NCBI RefSeq assembly: GCF_002277955.1
Contig: NZ_CP018477.1
Span: 3,865,206-3,929,205, forward strand
Length of the DNA: 64,000 nucleotides
Direction of reading: 5' to 3'
DNA from: Thermogutta terrifontis
GTDB taxonomy: Bacteria > Planctomycetota > Planctomycetia > Pirellulales > Thermoguttaceae
Both the position numbers and the translations under genes were made by a program. Shown here in pieces: positions 1 through 9,004 of the stretch. A model generated the notes under the pieces. That model ran no database searches, was not told the DNA's origin, and saw only the letters and a program-made list of their open reading frames with translations. How positions within the stretch are numbered: the stretch's first letter is position 1; every line of letters begins with the position of its first letter.

Positions 1-118
1 AGTTGCGGGGGGCCTTGACCCGGCGCGCAATCTCGTCCGCCCCGAGAAAACTCCCGGGAGGCAGTTCGGCGAGAATCATCAGGGCTGTCGTTGCGTGAAC
101 CGCGGTTTTTGACATCAT
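1..118 (-). CDS. Rrf2-family transcriptional regulator, N-terminus only
   Basis: The reverse strand opens with tandem ATG codons at 118 and 115 and reads MSKTAVHATTALMILAELPP, then a segment containing GADEIARRVKAPRN, before leaving the window. The pattern (K-x-x-x-x-A-x-x-A-L-x-x-L-A, then a helix with EIA and PRN) is typical of the Rrf2 winged-helix N-terminus; IscR, NsrR and CymR belong to this family. Only about 39 codons are present, so the cysteines that would show an Fe-S sensor cannot be checked. The start is supported by a near-perfect sigma-70 promoter whose predicted transcript would have a leader of about 25 nt. The gene is divergent from the lipoprotein at 395. The family call is fairly safe; the signal sensed is unknown. 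Confidence 0.75.
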   Translation of the reverse strand, partial: MMSKTAVHATTALMILAELPPGSFLGADEIARRVKAPRN

Positions 119-150
119 AGGCAAAGCTCGATTTTAGATATCCACATGTG

Positions 151-178
151 ATTATAGCCGTTGAAAACGTCCTGTCAA
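151..178 (-). promoter_or_regulatory. Consensus sigma-70 promoter for the Rrf2-family gene
   Basis: On the reverse strand TTGACA (178-173) is followed by a 16-bp spacer and TATAAT (156-151), both perfect hexamers. Transcription would begin near 144, inside or next to an 8-bp palindrome CACATGTG (143-150), which is a plausible operator for autoregulation. Promoter strength is seen directly; the operator role is inference. Confidence 0.75.
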
Positions 179-394
179 GGCTCGCGCTCAGGCGAACCAG
201 GAAAATTCTTGATCAAACCGCTTCCCGTCCCCCGGTGCCACGCCATCTGCCGATCCTACCCACGGTGCTTTCAAAGGCATTTGAATTTCCATTATTTCCG
301 GCGTACATTGGCTTACGGATGGTGTGGTTCTCATTAACATGGGGCGTCCGTTCAAGGTCTTCTTTGGCCCGAACTGAAAACAGGAGGAACGGCG

Positions 395-967
395 ATGTTC
401 ACGCGAGCTCTTTGTCAGTGGAGCGTCACGGTTGTCGGACTGCTTATGCTGCTATCGTCCGGCGGCTGCAAGGTGGCTTTTTCGACGGGACCGATGGGGC
501 TGGAGCCGGTTTCACTCAAAGCCGAGGAATGGAACGGAGTATGGACAGTGCCCGGCACAGCGGGCCACGCCGTTGCACGGGTGGTGGATGCGGAAAAAGG
601 AATCCTTGAAGTGGGCTTCATTCAATCCAACGACCAGGGATTGAGCCTGAAAACGATGAAGCTGTACCTCCGCCAGGCCGGCGATTGGACGTTTCTCTCC
701 ACGGAAGCGGAAGACAGGCCCGGAAAGTTCATCTGGTGGAAGGTGAAACGTTCGCAAAACACGTTGGTGATGTGGCCGCCACGATGGGACAAGCTGGCTG
801 CGCTGGTCAAGGCAGGTAAGCTGCCCGGCAAACAGGAAAGTGACACTGTTTTGGTTCTTGACCCGTTGGATAAGGCCCATTACGAGCTTTTCACGTCCGA
901 AAAAGAAGGTGTACTCGTGGACTGGGAAAATCCTGTGGTCACTGTTTTTGCCCCCTCGCCACAGTGA
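395..967 (+). CDS. Small lipoprotein of unknown function
   Basis: A 190-residue protein beginning with a short positively charged end, a hydrophobic stretch and a lipobox ending LSSGGC (Cys about residue 25), so it is expected to be lipid-anchored after signal peptidase II cleavage. A GGAGG ribosome-binding site lies just upstream of the ATG. The mature part is rich in Trp and Lys and contains a segment like VFVIS-type beta proteins, but I recognise no family. It stands alone: the upstream neighbour is divergent and the downstream neighbour convergent. No enzymatic motif is visible. It could be a single beta-rich envelope domain. Confidence 0.8.
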   Translation: MFTRALCQWSVTVVGLLMLLSSGGCKVAFSTGPMGLEPVSLKAEEWNGVWTVPGTAGHAVARVVDAEKGILEVGFIQSNDQGLSLKTMKLYLRQAGDWTFLSTEAEDRPGKFIWWKVKRSQNTLVMWPPRWDKLAALVKAGKLPGKQESDTVLVLDPLDKAHYELFTSEKEGVLVDWENPVVTVFAPSPQ

Positions 968-1041
968 AACAGAGGCGATCTCTGGTCACCCAGCACAGCC
1001 CAGTCTGACAAAGCATTATCGTTGTTGATGGGATGGTGGGC

Positions 1042-2604
1042 TTACTCCTTTGGCTCAGCCCATTCGACAATCGACACAACGGCATTGGATTGCGGATTAA
1101 GATTCTTGATCCGCAGGGTGATCTCGCCAGATTGGGTGAAAGATTCATCCAGAGGCAAATCGAGCCATTTCCCGTTATCAAATCCCTGCACTTCCCCAAA
1201 TGATTTGTTATTGATGAGGATCTCCTGGTGACGACCTCCCTGGAAGTGATCGGGGTCGATGACGTACAGGCGGAGGATTCCTCGTCGTTTGGGTGGAACC
1301 GTCAGAGCAATCTGCACTTCCTGTTCGTCGGCTCGGGTGTGAAAGATCGGAAACGGCCAGCCGGTGTAAGCGAATCCACGTACGACCTTTGCGGAGTAGC
1401 CCTCTTGGGCGAAGATAAGTTCTTTTTCCGGTCGGCCACATCGGAGGTGGAGTTTCACCCCTCGTTGTTCCAGGTCTTGGGGGTCTGGAAGTTCTTCTCG
1501 GTCTTTCCAGTTGACCTCTGTCGGAGAGCGTTTCTCCACCGGTGGGAGTGGGGGGAACGCTTCATGAGGCTCGGTCTGGTACCAATAGACTGTGGAAGAT
1601 ATTTCCAGTTCATTTCCCGGCCTGCTGAATTGCTCGCGAAACATGGGGTGCTCGTTCTTTCCAAAGCCTATGGATACCACGAGCGACTTTTGAAATACGA
1701 TTGCGTCCTGAAGGAAGAAACGATAGGCGGCCGCTCCCTCTTTGTGGAAGGGAAACCACCCTGTCAGAAGAAAGGTGTTCTCCTCGGGAGGGAAACCCCA
1801 ACTGAACCCGAATGAGTCTTCGATTCCCTGGAACTCGATTGAGGGCTCAGACTCGCCGTCGATGTAGAATTTCTCGTTTTCATCCACAGGATAACCTGGT
1901 CGTCCCGGTGACCTGACGGTCACGTTCCAACCCATGAACTTGCCCTGACCCTTTGCCACCAGGGCGATATAGTCCTGCTTTCCCAGATTGATCAATTCTT
2001 GCCGCCAAAAGGCATGGAAGTAACCGAAGTCGTTCGGCAGGGACTCGAGCTTCTGGGCCAGAACATAACTGTAGCAGGGCATCAAGGACCAGAGTTCCTT
2101 TCCCGGTTCGACTGGACCGTCATAACGTAGCTCGATGCGTGCCGACTTCCGAAACGGCATCGTGAAATAAGCGTTCCACCCTCGCTTCTTGTTCACAAGG
2201 GCCGTTTCTAATCGCTCACGCTCGCCGGCTGGGTCGCAGAAAAAGTCCACCAACGGACACTGCACACTGGGGGATTTTTCGTCATCCCAAAACATTTGCA
2301 GGATTAGCTCCCGACCCAGATGATACTTGTTGGGTTGGGCGGCCATGCGCTCCGGCAATGCAAAATGGATCATCGTGATGATTCCGGGACCCTTCAAATC
2401 CGCCACCACGACTCGCTTGCTTTGCATGAACTGCCTGTCGAGAGGGGTCTCGATCCAGAGGGCATTCTCGCAGACGGTGCTGCCCGAGGAAATCCGCGGT
2501 AGATCGGCAAACGTTCCCTGGGAGTGCGCTTCTGGCATGAACAACAGCGACATCAGCAAACTGGAGAGCGGGACCCAAATTCGCAACAGAGCTTTTTTCT
2601 TCAT
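1042..2604 (-). CDS. Exported GH172/DUF2961-family protein
   Basis: A 520-residue protein with a Sec signal peptide (MKKK, hydrophobic core, cleavage near AHSQG). The start at 2604 is preferred over in-frame upstream codons because a GGGAGGAGA ribosome-binding site precedes it. The mature part shows the DUF2961 pattern: a KGPGIITMIHF segment, an FWDDEKSPSVQCPLVDFF segment, a TMPFRKSARIELRY segment, YFHAFWRQE and a late IDGESEPSIEFQGIEDSFGF block. DUF2961 is now glycoside hydrolase family 172, whose studied members act on fructose or arabinose-containing glycans and assemble as jelly-roll oligomers. The actual substrate here is unknown and I cannot place the catalytic glutamates with certainty. 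The gene is convergent with the lipoprotein at 395 and divergent from the transporter at 2902. Confidence 0.82.
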   Translation of the reverse strand: MKKKALLRIWVPLSSLLMSLLFMPEAHSQGTFADLPRISSGSTVCENALWIETPLDRQFMQSKRVVVADLKGPGIITMIHFALPERMAAQPNKYHLGRELILQMFWDDEKSPSVQCPLVDFFCDPAGERERLETALVNKKRGWNAYFTMPFRKSARIELRYDGPVEPGKELWSLMPCYSYVLAQKLESLPNDFGYFHAFWRQELINLGKQDYIALVAKGQGKFMGWNVTVRSPGRPGYPVDENEKFYIDGESEPSIEFQGIEDSFGFSWGFPPEENTFLLTGWFPFHKEGAAAYRFFLQDAIVFQKSLVVSIGFGKNEHPMFREQFSRPGNELEISSTVYWYQTEPHEAFPPLPPVEKRSPTEVNWKDREELPDPQDLEQRGVKLHLRCGRPEKELIFAQEGYSAKVVRGFAYTGWPFPIFHTRADEQEVQIALTVPPKRRGILRLYVIDPDHFQGGRHQEILINNKSFGEVQGFDNGKWLDLPLDESFTQSGEITLRIKNLNPQSNAVVSIVEWAEPKE

Positions 2605-2901
2605 AGTGCATTCTCCTCCCGGTAAGTGCCACGCACGCTTTCTGACCCTCAAAACGTCCCATTTTGAGGCTGCCGTGAAAACGCATCCATCATAGGAAGG
2701 ACGCGTTCCAGCGACAACCAACTCGGAATTCACAGCCCACCATTGACGACGGGCTTTGATCCCAGCCGGACCTTGCATGGGTACAAACGGCTGGTTAAAC
2801 TCGGCCTAACGTCCAGCGTGGTCACCCGTTCAACGTTCATCTGCGGCTGGTTGTATCACGGGAAGGTTACCACTGAAGCCACTTGCTGCCGGGAGATGCC
2901 C

Positions 2902-4461
2902 ATGACTGCTCGGACACCCACGATCCCCGAGGAATCCAAAGGCCTTCCGATGACGGCCAAATGGGATCCAGAAAAGCTTGCGCAGGAGGAAAGATTCCTG
3001 CAAGAACTGGAGAAAAAAAGCCTCTGGGAACGGATCCGCGGATACGCCAAACTCACAGGCCCGGCGTGGCTTCAGAGCGCGATGACGCTGGGGGCCGGTA
3101 GTGCGACGGCCTCGGTAATGGCGGGAGCCTCTTTCGGATACAAGCTTCTCTGGGTTCAGCCGCTGGCGATGTTTCTGGGCGTGATGATCTTCGCCGCTCT
3201 GGCGAAGGTGGTTCTCACTACAGGGGAACGGCCGTACCGAGCCTTTGGCCGGGAACTCCACCCGATTATTCCGCTCTTCTGGGCGGTCGGCACGATCGTG
3301 GCGTCAATTATCTGGCACTTTCCGCAGTATACTCTGGCCGGGGCGGCAGCCTGGGACCTGGCTCAGGTGGCCCAATCGGCGATTGTTGGAAAACCCGACC
3401 CCGGAAAAACCGCGCCCGTCGAAAACAATCAGGCGAAGCAACCTCTTCCCAGCGTTTCAAGCACGGGCAACGCTCCGAAATGGCTGGAATATGTGGTCAA
3501 ATACGGGATCGCCCTGTGTATTCTGGCCATCAACATTTTCACCGTGTGGAACTACGGTAGTCATACCAGGGGCATCAAACTCTACGAAGGGTTTCTCCGC
3601 TGGGTGATCCGCATTGTGATTCTGGCCTTCCTGGCTGTGGTCATTTGGACGGGCATTCGCTGGGGAGAGCTGGTGCGAGGTTTCTTCGGATTCTACGTGC
3701 CCGACACTCCGGACGGAGTAACCGTGGTCCTTGGTGCTTTGGGGGCCGCTGTGGGGATCAATATGACGTTTCTTTATCCCTATTCCATCCTGGCCAAAGG
3801 GTGGGGTAAGTACCACAAGGGACTTGCCAAATGGGACCTGTTCAGCTCAATGTTTTTGCCCTATACGATCGTCACGTCGCTGATCATCATTGCCATGGCC
3901 AACACGATTTACGACGGCAAGGACGTGGTTCGCACGGGGCTTCAGCCCGTTCAGGCGGCGGCAGCGTTCAGCACGCTCCTTCACTCGGACCTTGGCCGCG
4001 TGATTCTGGACCTGGGTTTCCTGGCCATGACGTGTGGTGCAATCAGCACTCACATGGTGGTGTGCGGGTTTACGTGGTGTGAGATGCTGGGGCTGGAATA
4101 CACCCGGCAGAGATTCCGCCTTTTCTCTCTGACACCTGCAATTGGCATCCTGGGCGCGGGCATGGGTTATCCGTTCTGGATGCCAATTCTGGCCTCCGCC
4201 ATTTGTCTGACCATGCTGCCGCTAGTGTATTTGGCGATCTTTTTAATGGCGAACAAGAAAAGTTACCTCGGTGACGCCGTCGGATCAGGACCGGCTCGGT
4301 GGATTTTCAACCTGCTCCTGCTAGCCGCAATCACCGTCACGACAATCGGAACCGCCGTTCAAATTAAAGTTCGCGTGGTGGATCCCGTTCGGAAGTTGTT
4401 GAATCCACCGGCCGCGGCGAATCAGGCAGCCCCGTCTCAGGAAAAACCGAAGTCGCCGTAG
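2902..4461 (+). CDS. Divergent Nramp-like membrane transporter
   Basis: A 519-residue protein with about 10-11 hydrophobic helices arranged as in the Nramp (LeuT-fold) family. A cytoplasmic N-terminal stretch of about 50 residues precedes helix 1, and there is a long polar loop near residues 160-195. I chose the ATG at 2902 because GGGAG lies six bases upstream; ATG at 2950 is also possible and the frame is open to 2743. In classical Nramp proteins helix 1 carries DPGN and helix 6 carries M-P-H, which bind Mn2+/Fe2+. Here helix 1 reads LGAGSATASVMAG (residues 63-75) and helix 6 reads GINMTFLYPYS (285-295), so the usual metal ligands are missing. Family membership is good; the transported ion or solute is open. 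Confidence 0.75.
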   Translation: MTARTPTIPEESKGLPMTAKWDPEKLAQEERFLQELEKKSLWERIRGYAKLTGPAWLQSAMTLGAGSATASVMAGASFGYKLLWVQPLAMFLGVMIFAALAKVVLTTGERPYRAFGRELHPIIPLFWAVGTIVASIIWHFPQYTLAGAAAWDLAQVAQSAIVGKPDPGKTAPVENNQAKQPLPSVSSTGNAPKWLEYVVKYGIALCILAINIFTVWNYGSHTRGIKLYEGFLRWVIRIVILAFLAVVIWTGIRWGELVRGFFGFYVPDTPDGVTVVLGALGAAVGINMTFLYPYSILAKGWGKYHKGLAKWDLFSSMFLPYTIVTSLIIIAMANTIYDGKDVVRTGLQPVQAAAAFSTLLHSDLGRVILDLGFLAMTCGAISTHMVVCGFTWCEMLGLEYTRQRFRLFSLTPAIGILGAGMGYPFWMPILASAICLTMLPLVYLAIFLMANKKSYLGDAVGSGPARWIFNLLLLAAITVTTIGTAVQIKVRVVDPVRKLLNPPAAANQAAPSQEKPKSP

Positions 4462-4518
4462 TGTGAGAGGATGATTTGACGTTCCGCTCGGACCTGCGGC
4501 AACCAGTTCAAGAAGGAC

Positions 4519-5721
4519 TCACTTTGCCTCACGGATGAATTCTTCCATCAGATCGAGGGCCCGTGCGAGCTCTTCCGTGGCTGCGGCAAAGGAGAGTCTC
4601 ACATAACCTTCTGCGCCGAAGGCGGAGCCCATCACGGTGGCAACACCTTTCTGAGAGAGAAGTTCCAGACACCACTGGCTGGAATTGTCCACAACTGTGC
4701 CGTTGTACCTTTTGCCCAGGTGTCGCGAAATGTTGACGAATGCGTAAAATGCGCCTTCCATTGGTGCGCAGGAAACCCCGGGGATTTTAGCCAGGCGCTC
4801 GGCCACGAAATTTTTTCGCCGCTCGAATTCGCGCCGCATCGTCTCCACGCAATCCTGGGGACCGGTGATCGCGGCCAAAGCGGCATACTGGCTGATGCTG
4901 CACGGGTTGGAAGTTTCCTGGCTCTGTAACGAAGCCATAGCTTCCGCGATGTCTTTGTTTGGGGCGATGGCCCATCCGATTCGCCACCCCGTCATGGCAT
5001 ACGTCTTGCTAACCCCATTAATCAGGATTGTTCGCTCCTGGAGCCCAGGACAGACTGTGGGGAAGCTGGCGAAAGGTTCCGATGTGTACGTCAAACGGTC
5101 GTAGATCTCGTCGGCCAGGACGACAAGATCGGTGTCCAGAACGACCCGCGCGAGCCCTTCCAGCTCTTGCCGACTGTACATTGTTCCCGTCGGATTGGAA
5201 GGGGTGCATAGAAGGAGCATCCGCGTTTTGGGAGTGATGGCCGCCCGCAGGGCCTCCGGCGTCAGTTTGAAGCCATTCGATTCTTCCGTGGGCACGATGA
5301 CCGGTACCGCCCCCGTCAGTTTGACGAGTTCTGAATAACTCACCCAGTAAGGGGCGGGAATAATCACTTCGTCTCCCGGATTGAGCACCGCTACCAGGGC
5401 ATTGTGAATCGCGTGTTTTGCCCCGTTGGAGATGACGACATACTGGGGCGGGTAGGATAATCCGTATCGGCCCCTGTACTGCTCCACCACCGCCCGTTTC
5501 AGTTCTGGAATACCGCTGGCCACCGTATAGTGAGTGTGGCCGGCCTTCATAGCCTCGATGGCCGCCTGACAAATGTGCTCAGGGGTGGGAAAGTCGGGTT
5601 CGCCCAGGCTGAGGTCATAGACCGTTCGCCCGCTCGCCTTCAGTTCCTTGGCCTTCGCGGCCATCGCCATTGTGGCCGAGGGTTCCAGTGCCTGAATGAG
5701 TTTTGAAACGGACAGGGCCAT
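4519..5721 (-). CDS. Class I aspartate aminotransferase
   Basis: A 400-residue PLP enzyme of fold type I that exchanges amino groups between aspartate and 2-oxoglutarate (subgroup Ib, as in Bacillus and Thermus). Visible motifs are LSLGEPDFPTPEHI (substrate and cofactor loop), CTPSNPTGT with Asn176, LADEIYD with Asp204 that pairs with the pyridine nitrogen, and GVSKTYAMTGWRIGW in which Lys239 should form the Schiff base. A C-terminal GYVRLSFA holds the arginine that binds the alpha-carboxylate. The length is normal for the family. The frame is open upstream to 6183, but the homology-like region starts at MALSVSKL, so I take the ATG at 5721; its ribosome-binding site is weak. Exact substrate range (aspartate versus aromatic) is not decided by sequence. 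Confidence 0.92.
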   Translation of the reverse strand: MALSVSKLIQALEPSATMAMAAKAKELKASGRTVYDLSLGEPDFPTPEHICQAAIEAMKAGHTHYTVASGIPELKRAVVEQYRGRYGLSYPPQYVVISNGAKHAIHNALVAVLNPGDEVIIPAPYWVSYSELVKLTGAVPVIVPTEESNGFKLTPEALRAAITPKTRMLLLCTPSNPTGTMYSRQELEGLARVVLDTDLVVLADEIYDRLTYTSEPFASFPTVCPGLQERTILINGVSKTYAMTGWRIGWAIAPNKDIAEAMASLQSQETSNPCSISQYAALAAITGPQDCVETMRREFERRKNFVAERLAKIPGVSCAPMEGAFYAFVNISRHLGKRYNGTVVDNSSQWCLELLSQKGVATVMGSAFGAEGYVRLSFAAATEELARALDLMEEFIREAK

Positions 5722-6466
5722 AGCTGAGGATACTTCTCTACCGAGGGTTTTCGACTGAATAAGACCGCGTTCTCCGACCAGAGCGGGGCACTTGCCCACT
5801 GTACTAGAGCGGCGAGGGAAAAGTTTCCGCCTGCCACACGCCGGACCGGGAACGCATTCCCATACATTTGGAAACTCTACATTATCATCAGATTGCGGTT
5901 CCCCCGCAACGGGACCGTTCGCTGAATCGTTCCCGGTTTTACACTGGTGCTGAAGAGGCATGTGGACCCGGAGACGCCTGTGCGCAGGAATCCAACTCGA
6001 CACGTTAGGGAACGCTTGGAGTGGCGGGTAACATAAAGAATTTCGAATCGGGGCTGCGAGTTGGGGTTTTGGGCAACCGATCATCGCGCACTGGAGTTTT
6101 GTGACGGGATGTCGGAAAGCCAGCAGTTGCCGTGTCGAATGGCGCGACATTCCCGTCGCGCGGCGCGACGCGCGTTGATCCATCCGGCGAGTCTCTGTTC
6201 ATTTGTTTGGCCCGTTAAGCCTTTTTCCATAATGGCGAGGTGGTATCCGGTTTGCTTAAAGAGTTGCGCACGCCATTCAGTCAGCACGCGAAATGAAAGG
6301 TGACACTCCAGGCGGACGCCCGTGTTTTTCTTGGAGGAGGAAGGCGGGTTGCCAGCTCTTGCTGGCCGTGAAGTACAAGAGTGGAAAGAATGTTAGAATC
6401 ACAGTTGATAGGCAGGAAACTGGAAACCGAAAAGAAGTACGGATCATCTCGGAGTAAAAACCGCGC
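5722..6466. other. Long intergenic region, no gene recognised
   Basis: A 745-bp gap between two divergently transcribed genes. The short open frames here look like noise: biased composition, no ribosome-binding sites and no recognisable domains. A GC-rich stretch near 6150-6175 (repeated CGCG) is present. Promoters of both flanking genes must lie here, but I see no consensus pair that I would defend. Confidence 0.6.
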
Positions 6467-7693
6467 ATGAACAATATGGTGACTGGCCGGCGAAAAGTTG
6501 GTCTGTGGCTGATTGGGGCCAGAGGGGGAATTGCCACGTGCGTGGCCCTGGGGTTGTCGGCGTTACGCAGAGGTCTAATCGACTCTACAGGCCTGGTTAC
6601 CGCTCTCCCGGAGTTTCAGAAGCTGGGGCTTGTGCCGTGGGGCGACTGGGTGCTCGGTGGGCACGAAATCCGCTCGACTCATCTTCTGGACGAAGCCCAG
6701 GATTTTGCCCGAACAAACCGCACCTTCGATAGCGAGTTTGTAGAATCACTGCGATCAGAGCTTGAGGATGTGGAAACGCGGATCAGGCCGGGGACCGTTT
6801 CCGGTGCCTCGCCCATAATCACCGGGCTCACTGGACCCGAGGTACCAAAAAACGAATCTCCGGGGGAAGCTGTTACCCGCATACGCGATGATCTCGAGTC
6901 ATTTCGCCGCAAGAACGAGTTGGACCACGTCGTGGTCGTCAATGTGGCCTCGACAGAACCGCCTGTGGATGCGGAGAAGTTTCCGACAAGGTATGACGAA
7001 TTTGAGGCCCAATTGCAGCGTAGCCCGGAGGGCTGGCTTCCTCCCAGCGCCCTCTACGCCATCGCAGCGATGCAGGCAGGATGTTCATACGTGAATTTCA
7101 CGCCCTCACTCGGTTGTAACCTGCCGGCGCTGGACGAACTGGCCAGGCTACAGAAAGTGGCCTACATGGGCTGCGACGGAAAAACCGGTGAAACCCTGCT
7201 CAAAACGGTGCTTGCACCGATGTTCCGGGCGAGAAATCTCCGCGTGCTGAGCTGGGTGGGGCACAATATTTTCGGGAATCTGGATGGAAAGATTTTGGAC
7301 ACACCCAGTCACAAGCAAAGCAAAGTCGCTACCAAAGATCGGGTTCTAGCGGAAATTCTCGGCTACAAACCAGCCACGGTCGTGACGATCGAGTATCTGG
7401 AAGACCTGGGTGACTGGAAAACAGCCTGGGATCATGTTCACTTTTCCGGTTTTCTGGGCGTGCCGATGGTCCTCCAGGTGATTTGGCAGGGCTGCGATTC
7501 GATTCTCGCCGCACCTCTTGTTCTCGACCTCGCCCGCCTGACCGAAAGAGCTGTCCGCAGCGGCCATGTAGGGCTCATGCCGTTCCTTGCGTGTTTCTTC
7601 AAGAGCCCTCACGGTACGAAGGAACACGACTTCGGCAAGCAATTTGCTCAACTTATGTCGTGGGTGGATGGACTGATAGCGGGCGGGGGTTAG
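6467..7693 (+). CDS. ino1: myo-Inositol-1-phosphate synthase
   Basis: A 408-residue NAD-dependent isomerase that converts glucose 6-phosphate to 1L-myo-inositol 1-phosphate. The N-terminal Rossmann loop is GARGGIATC (residues 17-25); the family signature follows in VNFTPSLGCNLPALDELA, in CDGKTGETLLKT and in VGHNIFGNLDGKIL, where the active-site lysines and phosphate ligands lie. A second in-frame ATG at 6476 could also be the start; GGAG lies 12 bases before the first. Products could feed inositol phospholipids or, in thermophiles, di-inositol-phosphate solutes, but no downstream gene of either route is adjacent. Length suits the short prokaryotic type. The gene is followed after 70 bp by the left end of an insertion sequence. 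Confidence 0.9.
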   Translation: MNNMVTGRRKVGLWLIGARGGIATCVALGLSALRRGLIDSTGLVTALPEFQKLGLVPWGDWVLGGHEIRSTHLLDEAQDFARTNRTFDSEFVESLRSELEDVETRIRPGTVSGASPIITGLTGPEVPKNESPGEAVTRIRDDLESFRRKNELDHVVVVNVASTEPPVDAEKFPTRYDEFEAQLQRSPEGWLPPSALYAIAAMQAGCSYVNFTPSLGCNLPALDELARLQKVAYMGCDGKTGETLLKTVLAPMFRARNLRVLSWVGHNIFGNLDGKILDTPSHKQSKVATKDRVLAEILGYKPATVVTIEYLEDLGDWKTAWDHVHFSGFLGVPMVLQVIWQGCDSILAAPLVLDLARLTERAVRSGHVGLMPFLACFFKSPHGTKEHDFGKQFAQLMSWVDGLIAGGG

Positions 7694-7763
7694 GCTTTCC
7701 TTGCCCGGAAAAGGGATTATCCAACGAACGATCTGGCTCGCGGCCCACCTTGCGGGAGTGCTA

Positions 7764-7791
7764 GTGCCCCTTCCGGTTCGGGAGTTTCGCG
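7764..7791 (+). repeat. IS630 left inverted repeat
   Basis: Begins GTGCCCCTTCCGGT and ends in AGTTTCGCG; matches the reverse complement of the right end at 22 of 28 positions. It should be the transposase binding and cleavage site. Confidence 0.9.
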
Positions 7792-7846
7792 TTTTTGGTA
7801 GGGGCAAGAATTGGTCTTGGAGAATTCGGGGAGTTTAGACAAAAAG

Positions 7847-7894
7847 GGTCTCCACGTCGCGTGGTTCAAAAAGACTCTCAATGACGTGGAGACC
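7847..7894 (+). promoter_or_regulatory. Hairpin over the transposase ribosome-binding site
   Basis: A perfect 12-bp inverted repeat: GGTCTCCACGTC at 7847-7858 and GACGTGGAGACC at 7883-7894, separated by 24 bases. The right arm contains GGAG (7888-7891), which sits eight bases before the transposase ATG at 7900 and is its only convincing ribosome-binding site. In a transcript reading in from outside the element the stem would hide it and limit translation, as is known for IS10 and IS50. Whether the native promoter starts inside the left arm cannot be judged. Confidence 0.7.
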
Positions 7895-7899
7895 GGAAA

Positions 7900-9000
7900 A
7901 TGGACAAGGTTCATGTTCGCCCGATCACCTGCTACGAGCGACAAGAGCTCCATAGAATGAAACGACAATTGTCTAATCATGTCAATAGCCGTCATGCGCG
8001 GATTGTGCTGCTCTCCGCCGGCGGGGTTCGCAACCGCGAAATTGCCCAGCGGGTCGACTGCACGCCGCAGTGGGTGCGACGGATCATTCACCGCTTTAAC
8101 CAAGGCGGGCTGGAGGCGATCAGTTGGCATCCGTACTACCAGGCTGGTGGCAGCCCACGCAAATTCCTCGCCGAGGTGGTCGAGCAGATCGTCGAGGTGG
8201 CCCTTTCCTCGCCGAAGGCCTTGATCGGGATGACACAATGGTCGCTGAGCAAGTTGCGGGAGTATCTGGTGAGCCAGAAGATCGTTGCGTACATCAGCTT
8301 GGAGTGGCTGCGCACGTTGCTGAAGCGTTGTGGCATTCGCTGGCGGCGGACCAAGACGTGGAAGGAGTCAACGGACCCGGAGTTTTGGCCTAAATACCGG
8401 CGAATTCGCCGACTTTACCAGCGTCGGCCGGCGGTGGGTCGGCGGATTTGCGTCGATGAGTTTGGCCCCCTGAATCTCCAGCCACGCCATGGCCGTTGCC
8501 TGGCCAAAGCGGGGACCAAGCGGGTCGAGCGTTTGCGAGCCACCTACCGCCGCACCAGTGGAGTTCGCCATTTCCTGGCGGCCTACGACCTGGAAACGGG
8601 CACGTTGTTGGGCCGGTTCTACAGCCGGAAAACCTGGATCGAGTTCTTGCGATTTCTCCGGTGGCTCCGGCGGCGTTACCCGCAGAGCGAAACGTTACAC
8701 ATCGTGATGGACAACTACAGTCCCCATCTGAAGGAAGAGGTCTGGGCATGGGCCCGGGCGAACAATGTGAAGTTTTACCTTACCCCGTCCAATGCGTCAT
8801 GGCTGAATCGGATCGAGTGCCAGTTCACGGGACTGAAGAAGTTTGCCCTGGACAATAGCGACTATCGGAGTCATGAAGAACAGGAGCAAGCTATCCGGAG
8901 GTATTTGGCTTGGCGCAACGGCCGCCGTGCGATAGCCGTCGAGCCTTGGCGATCCTCCCTCCGAAGAAACGCCCCATCCACCTGCCGCGCAGCAGCCTAA
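7900..9000 (+). CDS. IS630-family transposase
   Basis: A 366-residue transposase with an N-terminal helix-turn-helix region (about residues 25-75, including NREIAQRVDCTPQWVRRII) and a C-terminal RNase H-like core. The DDE residues can be assigned as Asp186 in CVDEFGP, Asp271 in VMDNYSPH and Glu306 in WLNRIECQF, with the usual 34-residue spacing between the last two. No frameshift or premature stop is present, so the element may be active. The start is followed closely by the coding region and preceded by the SD-containing hairpin described separately. It should cut at the inverted ends of the element and join them to TA sites. Confidence 0.95.
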   Translation: MDKVHVRPITCYERQELHRMKRQLSNHVNSRHARIVLLSAGGVRNREIAQRVDCTPQWVRRIIHRFNQGGLEAISWHPYYQAGGSPRKFLAEVVEQIVEVALSSPKALIGMTQWSLSKLREYLVSQKIVAYISLEWLRTLLKRCGIRWRRTKTWKESTDPEFWPKYRRIRRLYQRRPAVGRRICVDEFGPLNLQPRHGRCLAKAGTKRVERLRATYRRTSGVRHFLAAYDLETGTLLGRFYSRKTWIEFLRFLRWLRRRYPQSETLHIVMDNYSPHLKEEVWAWARANNVKFYLTPSNASWLNRIECQFTGLKKFALDNSDYRSHEEQEQAIRRYLAWRNGRRAIAVEPWRSSLRRNAPSTCRAAA

Positions 9001-9004
9001 CACG

